A stretch of DNA of 64,000 bases from Pseudomonas chlororaphis subsp. aurantiaca (GTDB taxonomy: Bacteria; Pseudomonadota; Gammaproteobacteria; Pseudomonadales; Pseudomonadaceae). The position numbers were made by a program, and so were the translations under genes. Below the pieces are notes generated by a model. The model made no database searches. It was not told the origin of the DNA and was given only the letters and a program-made list of their open reading frames with translations. Shown piece after piece: positions 56,419 to 64,000 of this stretch (position 1 is the stretch's first letter; each line of letters begins with the position of its first letter). The stretch spans positions 2,914,001 to 2,978,000 of the forward strand of contig NZ_CP059162.1 of assembly GCF_013466605.1 (NCBI RefSeq). The letters run 5' to 3'.

Positions 56419-58956
56419 TCAGCCTTGCTGGCCGATCATCTGACGAATCTTCTGGGCCAGCGCCTCGATGGAAAACGGCTTGGCGATCAGGTTCATGCCA
56501 GCGTCGAGAAAGCCTTGGCGTTCGGCGGCTTTTTCCGCGTAGCCGGTCATGAACAGGACCTTGAGCTGCGGCCGCCGCTGGCGGGCGATTTCCGCCAGTT
56601 GCCGGCCGTTCATGCCCGGCAGGCCGACGTCGGTCACCAGCAGGTCGATGCGCCGCTCGGACTCCAGCAATGGCAGCGCGCTCTTGGCGTCCTCGGCCTC
56701 GAAGGCGGTGTAGCCCAGCTCGCCCAGCACGTTGAGCACCAGCATGCGCACCGCCGGGTCGTCCTCCACCAGCATCACCGATTCGCCAGCCACCGCGTAG
56801 GGCGCTTCGACGCTGGCCGGTGCCGGGCTGTCGGCCTGGGCAGCGCTGTGCAGGCGCGGCAGGTACAGGCGCACGCAGGTGCCCTGGCCCGGTTCGCTGC
56901 TGATGGTCAGGTGGCCGCCGGATTGCTGGGCGAAGCCGTAGATCATCGACAGCCCCAGGCCCGTGCCCTGGCCGATGGGCTTGGTGGTGAAGAACGGGTC
57001 GAAGGCCTTGGCCAGCACCCGCGGGGTCATGCCGGCGCCGTTGTCGCTGACGCCGAGCATCACGTAGTCGCCGGCCTTGACCGGCTCCAGGGTGCCCAGG
57101 TCGCTGCCGTTGAGGTAGCTGTTGGCGGTCTCGATGGTCAGCACGCCGCCGTCGGGCATGGCGTCGCGGGCGTTGATCACCAGGTTGAGCAGGGCGTTTT
57201 CCAGCTGGCTGGCGTCGCTGTTGATCGACCAGACGTTGTCGCCCAGGTTCATCTTCAGCTCGATGTGTTCACCCTTGGTGTGGTTGAACAGGTCGTGCAG
57301 CGAGCGCACCAGCTGGTTCGGTTCCAGTGGCCGGCGGTCCAGCGACTGGCGCCGGGAAAACGCCAGCAGGCGATGGGTGAGGGCGGCCGCGCGCTTGGCC
57401 GAGGACATCGCGGCCTCGGTGAAGCGGCCGATCTCGGCGCTGCGATTGTCATCGATGTAGCGCTGCATCAGCTCCAGGCTGCCGATGATGCCGGTGAGCA
57501 TGTTGTTGAAGTCGTGGGCGATACCGCCGGTGAGCTGGCCCACGGCTTCCATCTTCTGCGCATGGCGCAGGGCGTTTTCGGCGCGCTCGCGCTCGAACAT
57601 CTCACTCTGCAGGCGCTGGTTGGCGGCGGCCAGCGCCTGGGTGCGCTCGGCCACCCGTTCTTCCAGGGTTTCGTTGAGGTGGCGCAGGGCTTCCTCGGTC
57701 TGTTTGCGCTCGGTTTCGTCGATCACGAAGATGTAGAAACCATTGATCGCGCCGTCGGCGCCGTAGCGCGGCAGGTACTTCATCAGCGCATGCCGCGCGC
57801 GCCCGTCGCGGTGCGGTGAATTGGCTTCGAAGCTGCACGGCTTGCCGGCCAGGGCAGCGGCGATCTTGTCGGCGCGGGTGGCGTAGATCTCGTCCCCCAC
57901 CACTTCGCGGATGGTGCGGCCGTACAGCTCCTGCGGGGTCAGGCCGTACCAGTCGAGGTAGGCGCTGTTGTTCAGGCGAAAACGCTCTTCGTGGTCGACG
58001 TAGCCGATCAGCACCGGCATGGCGTTGATGATCAACTGCAACTCGGTCTGGCTCTGGCGCAGCGCCTGTTCCATCTGTTTGCGGTCGGTCAGGTCCAGGG
58101 CGGCGCCGAGGAAGCGCACCGGCCGGCCGTGGTGATCCTTGTAGCAGCGCCCGCGGGCGAAGACCCAGCGGACCTGGCCGTCGGGCTGTTGCAGGCGGTA
58201 TTCCTCGGCGTACTCGGTGCCGTGGGTGATGCAGTGCTTGATGCTGCGCGCCACCATGCCGCGGTCTTCCGGGTGCACGCCCTTGAGGTATTCGCTGATG
58301 GGCAGTTGCCCGGCCAGGGCCGGGTCGATGCTGTGCAGTTGGGCGAAGTGGGCGTCGGCGATAAAGCGGTCGTCGCCGATGTCCCAGTCCCAGGTGCCGA
58401 CCGCGTCGGTCGCCGCCAGCGCCAGTTGCAGGCGTTCTTCGGTTTCGTGCTGGGCCTTGAGGCTGGCCGCCGAGCGCTGCTCCAGTTCCAGGGCGATGCG
58501 CCGGCGCTCGTTGGTTTCGATGCTGGTCACCAGGATCCCGGCGACTTCGCCGCTTTCGTCGCGGATCGGGCTGTAGGTCAGGTCCAGCCAGACGTCCGAC
58601 TCGCGGCCGTGGCGCTGCAGGGTGAAGGGTTTTTCGCTGAAGGTGCGCACCTGGCCTTGCAGCACGGCGCTGTAGATCGGCGCGGTGAAGTCCTGGAGTT
58701 CCGGCCAGGTCAGGTGGGTCGGCTGGCCGAAGGCGCCAGGGTGCTTGTTGCCGGCCAGCAGAGCGAAACCGTCGTTGTAGATCTGGGTCAGCTGCGCGCC
58801 CCACAACAGCAGCATCGGCATCGGCGAATGAATCACGATGTCCACCGCGGTGCGCAGGCTCTGTGGCCAGTGGTCGACCGCGCCCAGCGGCGTGGCGGCC
58901 CAGTCCAGCCGGGCAATCAGGGTTTCGGCTTCGCTGCCGGAGGTGGGGGCGTTCAT
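56419..58956 (-). CDS. Hybrid sensor histidine kinase with PAS domains and C-terminal receiver
   Basis: About 845 residues from ATG 58956 ([14 protein letters not shown] 58983 and ATG 58980 are alternatives). Order: three PAS/PAC-like sensory modules (about 20-140, 165-300 and 305-420), a coiled linker ([23 protein letters not shown]), HisKA with phospho-His in GGIAHDFNN (about residue 480), HATPase ([26 protein letters not shown]) and a receiver with phospho-Asp in [13 protein letters not shown]. No transmembrane span, so cytoplasmic. No separate response regulator with an output domain is next to it, so the downstream partner is unknown. Confidence 0.92.
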   Translation of the reverse strand: MNAPTSGSEAETLIARLDWAATPLGAVDHWPQSLRTAVDIVIHSPMPMLLLWGAQLTQIYNDGFALLAGNKHPGAFGQPTHLTWPELQDFTAPIYSAVLQGQVRTFSEKPFTLQRHGRESDVWLDLTYSPIRDESGEVAGILVTSIETNERRRIALELEQRSAASLKAQHETEERLQLALAATDAVGTWDWDIGDDRFIADAHFAQLHSIDPALAGQLPISEYLKGVHPEDRGMVARSIKHCITHGTEYAEEYRLQQPDGQVRWVFARGRCYKDHHGRPVRFLGAALDLTDRKQMEQALRQSQTELQLIINAMPVLIGYVDHEERFRLNNSAYLDWYGLTPQELYGRTIREVVGDEIYATRADKIAAALAGKPCSFEANSPHRDGRARHALMKYLPRYGADGAINGFYIFVIDETERKQTEEALRHLNETLEERVAERTQALAAANQRLQSEMFERERAENALRHAQKMEAVGQLTGGIAHDFNNMLTGIIGSLELMQRYIDDNRSAEIGRFTEAAMSSAKRAAALTHRLLAFSRRQSLDRRPLEPNQLVRSLHDLFNHTKGEHIELKMNLGDNVWSINSDASQLENALLNLVINARDAMPDGGVLTIETANSYLNGSDLGTLEPVKAGDYVMLGVSDNGAGMTPRVLAKAFDPFFTTKPIGQGTGLGLSMIYGFAQQSGGHLTISSEPGQGTCVRLYLPRLHSAAQADSPAPASVEAPYAVAGESVMLVEDDPAVRMLVLNVLGELGYTAFEAEDAKSALPLLESERRIDLLVTDVGLPGMNGRQLAEIARQRRPQLKVLFMTGYAEKAAERQGFLDAGMNLIAKPFSIEALAQKIRQMIGQQG

Positions 58957-58991
58957 GTCGGGGCTGTCCTGAGCGTGCATCACGCCGGCAT

Positions 58992-59124
58992 TGTAGCCGC
59001 TGCCGCGGGCTGCGATCGACGGCGTAGCCGGCGCAAGGGCGGTTTGCGCGATCCGGCAGGTGGACCGGGTTGCCCGGTTTTGCGGCCCCTGCGGTGCCGG
59101 GCGCAGCCTGCGGCAGCGGCTACA
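58992..59124. repeat. Inverted REP pair
   Basis: GTAGCCGCTGCCGCGGGC unit at 58992-59020 and inverted unit GCCTGCGGCAGCGGCTACA ending at 59124, between the acetoacetyl-CoA synthetase and the hybrid kinase. Confidence 0.75.
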
Positions 59125-59134
59125 GGGACGGCGG

Positions 59135-61090
<1,956 letters not shown>

Positions 61091-61142
61091 GGGTGGCCTC
61101 TTGTTTTTCTGCTGCACACACAAAGCTGTTCCAACTCTACCC

Positions 61143-61257
61143 GTAGCCGCTGCCGCAGGCTGCGATAAGGTCCGAAGGACCTTCAGCGATCTTGAGTACG
61201 CCACGACCGTTCCGGTCGATCGTCCGAACGCGGCCCGAACCTGCGGCAGCGGCTACA
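61143..61257. repeat. REP pair, inverted partner of 55971-56049
   Basis: Left 79 bases (61143-61221) are the exact reverse complement of 55971-56049; a second REP half (CTGCGGCAGCGGCTACA) ends at 61257. It separates hbdH from the ligase gene within the operon. Confidence 0.85.
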
Positions 61258-61262
61258 ACGGC

Positions 61263-62048
61263 TTATTGCGCCAGCCAGCCGCCGTCGATATTCCACGCCG
61301 CGCCACGCACCTGGCTGCCGGCCTCACTGCACAAGAATAGGACCAACTCGCCCAGCTGCGAAGGCGTGACGAACTCCAGGGACGGTTGTTTTTCCGCCAG
61401 CAGGTCGTGCTGCGCCTGTTGTGGGTCGACACCGGCCGCGGCGCGGTCGTCGATCTGTTTCTGCACCAGCGGGGTCAGGACCCAGCCTGGGCAGATGGCA
61501 TTGCAGGTGACGTTGCTGGTGGCGGTCTCCAGGCCGACCACCTTGGTCAGGCCGATCACTCCGTGCTTGGCCGCCACATAGGCGGCCTTGCCCACCGAGC
61601 CGACCTGGCCATGCACCGAGGCGATGTTGACGATCCGCCCCCAGCCCTTGGCGCGCATGCCCGGCAGGCTCAGGCGGGTGCTGTGGAACACCGACGACAG
61701 GTTGATGGCGATGATCGAGTCCCAGCGCTCCACCGGGAATGCCTCCACTGCCGCCACATGCTGGATGCCGGCGTTGTTGACCAGGATGTCGACGCCGCCG
61801 AACTCGCGCTCGGCGTAGGCGAGCATGTCGACGATCTGCGCCGGGTCGCTGACGTCGGCCGGGTGATGGCCGACCTTGCCGCCGCGGTCTTTGTTGAGGC
61901 GCGCGACCTCGGCGATCACCGTCGAGGCATCGCCGAAACCGTTGAGGATCAGGTTGGCGCCGGCCTTGGCCAGGCTCAGGGCTATCCCTAAGCCAATGCC
62001 GCTGGTGGAGCCGGTGACGAGGGCGGTCTTGCCCGCAAGATTGCTCAT
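61263..62048 (-). CDS. bdhA: 3-hydroxybutyrate dehydrogenase
   Basis: 261-residue SDR oxidising (R)-3-hydroxybutyrate to acetoacetate with NAD+. Cofactor motif TGSTSGIGLGIA (about 11-22), NNAGIQHVA, Ser in NIASVHG, catalytic Y-x3-K in YVAAKHG, and the family tail LFLCSEAGSQVRGAAWNIDGGW. LEFVTPSQLGEL is also typical. Start ATG 62048 (MSNLAGKTAL), 7 bases after the permease stop, so co-transcribed. Confidence 0.95.
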   Translation of the reverse strand: MSNLAGKTALVTGSTSGIGLGIALSLAKAGANLILNGFGDASTVIAEVARLNKDRGGKVGHHPADVSDPAQIVDMLAYAEREFGGVDILVNNAGIQHVAAVEAFPVERWDSIIAINLSSVFHSTRLSLPGMRAKGWGRIVNIASVHGQVGSVGKAAYVAAKHGVIGLTKVVGLETATSNVTCNAICPGWVLTPLVQKQIDDRAAAGVDPQQAQHDLLAEKQPSLEFVTPSQLGELVLFLCSEAGSQVRGAAWNIDGGWLAQ

Positions 62049-62055
62049 GAATACC

Positions 62056-63447
62056 TCACACAATGCCGGTGGCGTAGAAAGTGGCGATCACGACGAAGAC
62101 GGCCAGGGTCTTGATCAGCGTAATGCAGAAAATGTCCTTGTAGGCTTGGCGGTGGGTCAGGCCGGTGACCGCCAGCAGGGTGATCACCGCGCCGTTGTGC
62201 GGCAGGGTGTCCATGCCGCCGCTGGCCATGGCTGCCACGCGGTGCAGCACTTCCAGCGGGATGTTGGCGGCGTGGGCGGCGCTGATGAAGGTCTCCGACA
62301 TGGCCGCCAGGGCGATGCTCATGCCGCCCGAGGCGGAGCCGGTGATGCCGGCCAGCAGGGTCACGGTGATGGCTTCGTTGACCAGCGGATTGGGGATGCT
62401 TTTCAGCCAGTCCGACAGCACCAGAAAGCCCGGCAGGGAGGCGATCACCGCGCCGAAGCCGTATTCCGAGGCGGTGTTCATCGCCGCCAGCAGGGCACCG
62501 CTGACCGCGCTCTTGCTGCCCTCGGCCAGCCTGCCGCGAATGGCCGAGAAACCGAACACCAGGACCATGATGATGCCCACCAGCAGGGCCGCCTGGACCG
62601 CCCAGATGGCGGTGAGCTTGGCGACGTCGGTCTGCACCGGGGCGGCCATGCCGGCCAGGGCCAGGCTATGGGTCTTGCCGTACCACTGGGGAATCCAGTG
62701 GGTGAACAGCAGGTTCATCAGGCCCACCAGCAACAGCGGCGACAGGGCGATCCAGGGGTTGGGCAACTGGATGTCGGCGGCGGTTTCCGGCTCGTTGCGC
62801 AGGTCGCTGCCGTAGCCCTCACCGGCCTTGTGCGCCTTGTTGCGCTGGCGCTGGAGAAACAGCATGCCGGCGCAGAACACGAAAATGGTGCCGATCACCC
62901 CCAGCCAGGGCGCGGCCCAGGCGGTGGTATTGAAGAAAGTGCTGGGGATGATGTTCTGGATCTGCGGGGTGCCGGGCAGGGCGTCCATGGTGAAGGAGAA
63001 CGCGCCGAGGGCGATGGTCGCCGGGATCAGGCGCTTGGGGATATTGCTCTGGCGGAACATCTCCGCAGCGAACGGATAGACCGCGAACACCACCACGAAC
63101 AGCGAGACGCCGCCGTAGGTCAGCAGGGCGCAGACCAGCACGATCACCAGTATCGCCTGGCGGGTGCCGAGCAGGCGGATGGCCGCCGCGACGATGGAAC
63201 GGGAGAAGCCCGACAGCTCGATCAGCTTGCCGAACACCGCGCCGAGCAGAAACACCGGGAAGTAGAGCTTGATGAAGCCGACCATCTTCTCCATGAACAC
63301 GCCGGTGAAGGCGGGCGCCACGGCGGACGGGTCGGTGAGCAGGACGGCGCCGAGGGCGGCGATGGGGGCAAAGAGGATAACGCTGTAGCCACGGTAAGCA
63401 GCCAACATCAGCAGCGCGAGGGCTGCCAGGGCAATGATCACACTCAT
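62056..63447 (-). CDS. GntP-family permease, probable 3-hydroxybutyrate transporter
   Basis: 463-residue inner-membrane permease with about 12-14 hydrophobic spans. GntP signatures: SRSIVAAAIRLLGTRQAIL, LTYGGVSLFVVVFAVYPFA and MDTLPHNGAVITLLAVTGLTH near the C-terminus. Upstream of bdhA in the same operon, so the substrate is most likely 3-hydroxybutyrate or acetoacetate (inference). A sigma-54 promoter lies about 60-75 bases upstream of its start. Confidence 0.92.
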   Translation of the reverse strand: MSVIIALAALALLMLAAYRGYSVILFAPIAALGAVLLTDPSAVAPAFTGVFMEKMVGFIKLYFPVFLLGAVFGKLIELSGFSRSIVAAAIRLLGTRQAILVIVLVCALLTYGGVSLFVVVFAVYPFAAEMFRQSNIPKRLIPATIALGAFSFTMDALPGTPQIQNIIPSTFFNTTAWAAPWLGVIGTIFVFCAGMLFLQRQRNKAHKAGEGYGSDLRNEPETAADIQLPNPWIALSPLLLVGLMNLLFTHWIPQWYGKTHSLALAGMAAPVQTDVAKLTAIWAVQAALLVGIIMVLVFGFSAIRGRLAEGSKSAVSGALLAAMNTASEYGFGAVIASLPGFLVLSDWLKSIPNPLVNEAITVTLLAGITGSASGGMSIALAAMSETFISAAHAANIPLEVLHRVAAMASGGMDTLPHNGAVITLLAVTGLTHRQAYKDIFCITLIKTLAVFVVIATFYATGIV

Positions 63448-63505
63448 GGTGTGTCTCTCCAGGATTGTTATTTTTGTAGGGTGTTGCGGGTGTGGGAGGG
63501 GCTAT

Positions 63506-63521
63506 AGCGAGTTTTGTGCCA
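63506..63521 (-). promoter_or_regulatory. Sigma-54 (-24/-12) promoter of the hydroxybutyrate operon
   Basis: On the minus strand TGGCAC-AAAAC-TCGCT: perfect -24 element, correct 5-base spacing, and one mismatch in the -12 (TTGCT expected). Directed at the permease-bdhA-ligase operon and next to a gene for a sigma-54 activator. Confidence 0.8.
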
Positions 63522-63583
63522 GATGGTTAAGTATTTGATAAATAACAATATTTTATGGTTTTTGAGGGTGAAAGCAGAGCTTT

Positions 63584-63599
63584 GTCTCTATTTTGAGAC
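63584..63599. promoter_or_regulatory. Upstream activating palindrome, proximal copy
   Basis: GTCTCTATTTTGAGAC, a 16-bp palindrome with GTCTC/GAGAC arms, about 63 bases upstream of the -24 box. Likely binding site of the sigma-54 activator. Confidence 0.7.
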
Positions 63600-63621
63600 T
63601 TTTGTCGGCTACAAGGGCCTT

Positions 63622-63689
63622 ATCGCGGGCAAGCCTCGCTCCTACAGAAGCATGCGTGGACCTTGTAGGAGCGAGGCTTGCCCGCGATC
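63622..63689. repeat. Inverted REP pair
   Basis: Unit 63622-63646 (ATCGCGGGCAAGCCTCGCTC...) and its inverse at 63664-63689, lying between the two activator palindromes; they can form a long hairpin at the end of the regulator message. Confidence 0.75.
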
Positions 63690-63728
63690 AGCGCGTAGCG
63701 CTGGCTCTTTCTCTGTATGGAGATGTGT

Positions 63729-63744
63729 ATCTCTTTATTGAGAC
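63729..63744. promoter_or_regulatory. Upstream activating palindrome, distal copy
   Basis: ATCTCTTTATTGAGAC, differing from the proximal copy at three positions and keeping the arms apart from one base. It overlaps the last codons of the regulator gene. Confidence 0.6.
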
Positions 63745-64000
63745 TCTTCGATCCCCAGCGCCGCCATCTTCTTGTACAGGGTCGAGCGCCCCAGCCCCAG
63801 GCGTGCCGCGGCTTCCACCACCTTGCCGCCACAGTGGGCCAGGGCTGCCTCGATCACCTGGCGGTCGAAACGCTCGCGCGCGGCGGCGAAGGTTTCGTTG
63901 GCTTGCACCTCGGCGGCCTGGGCGCTGGCCGCGCGTGGTACCGGGCTGAAGGTGCCGATGGCCGCGCGCAGGTCGGCGGCATTGAGCATCAGGTCGTCGC
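63735..64000 (-). CDS. Sigma-54-dependent activator, C-terminal end only (HbcR-like)
   Basis: The frame is open to the window edge; 88 codons are visible. It contains a Fis-type helix-turn-helix (FDRQVIEAALAHCGGKVVEAAARLGLGRSTLYKKMAALGI), which ends sigma-54 enhancer-binding proteins, preceded by a typical DDLMLNAADLRAAI linker after the AAA+ domain. Context (GntP permease, bdhA, acetoacetyl-CoA synthetase) matches the RpoN-dependent 3-hydroxybutyrate regulator of P. aeruginosa (HbcR, PA2005), so the same role is likely. The sensing and ATPase domains are outside the window. Confidence 0.85.
   Translation of the reverse strand, partial: DDLMLNAADLRAAIGTFSPVPRAASAQAAEVQANETFAAARERFDRQVIEAALAHCGGKVVEAAARLGLGRSTLYKKMAALGIEESQ

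Overview
This is a GC-rich chromosomal segment that looks like Pseudomonas, most likely the P. fluorescens/chlororaphis/protegens group. The evidence is a cis/trans fatty-acid isomerase, a pseudomonad-style aerobic cobalamin locus, CysI followed by DUF934, a RpoN-controlled 3-hydroxybutyrate locus, and many copies of two REP families (cores TGTAGGAGCGAGGCTTGCCC and GTAGCCGCTGCCGCAGGC). No rRNA, tRNA, CRISPR array or intact prophage was seen.

Layout. 0-5 kb: 3' part of sohB, cysI with DUF934, a 37-aa membrane peptide, an orphan periplasmic binding protein and a DUF2970 protein. 5-12 kb: metH (B12-dependent methionine synthase), cti and nfuA. 12-21.6 kb: a cobalamin/cobalt locus driven by two back-to-back cobalamin riboswitches. 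Leftward are cbtB-cbtA-cobE-cobM; rightward are cobW-cobN-chlI/chlD. The chlI gene carries a textbook -1 frameshift signal (A_AAA_AAG, 5-nt spacer, 14-bp perfect hairpin) that would fuse the AAA+ protein to a downstream VWA domain with no convincing start of its own. One gene would therefore supply both small chelatase subunits. 21.6-26.2 kb: a lipoprotein, a DHA2 exporter with a HbpS-like protein and divergent LysR, and a broken immunity-type gene. 26.2-35.4 kb: a polyol locus (DhaL, DhaK, zinc dehydrogenase, SDR, sugar ABC transporter, RpiB-like isomerase, SorC-type regulator), best explained as tetritol (threitol/erythritol) catabolism.

35.4-47 kb: TerC-CBS protein, lipoproteins, YccF, a large AT-richer beta-repeat membrane protein, an SBF-like transporter with an AraC regulator, a StbDE/RelBE-type toxin-antitoxin pair with visible operators, an FMN glutamate-synthase-like protein and a thioesterase. 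47-52.3 kb is an accessory island: an AT-rich orphan methyltransferase, an IS21 istB remnant, repeated intergenic elements with hexamer arrays, and an AT-rich P-loop ATPase carrying a C-terminal PD-(D/E)XK-like nuclease signature, a candidate single-gene defence system.

52.3-56 kb: RidA, IclR regulator, DSD1-like PLP enzyme and PfkB sugar kinase. 56-59 kb: a parvulin and a hybrid histidine kinase. 59-64 kb: acetoacetyl-CoA synthetase, 3-hydroxybutyrate dehydrogenase, GntP-type permease and the 3' end of a sigma-54 activator, with a -24/-12 promoter and two near-identical 16-bp palindromes upstream of the permease. A perfect 79-bp inverted repeat (55971-56049 and 61143-61221) brackets the 56-61 kb segment.
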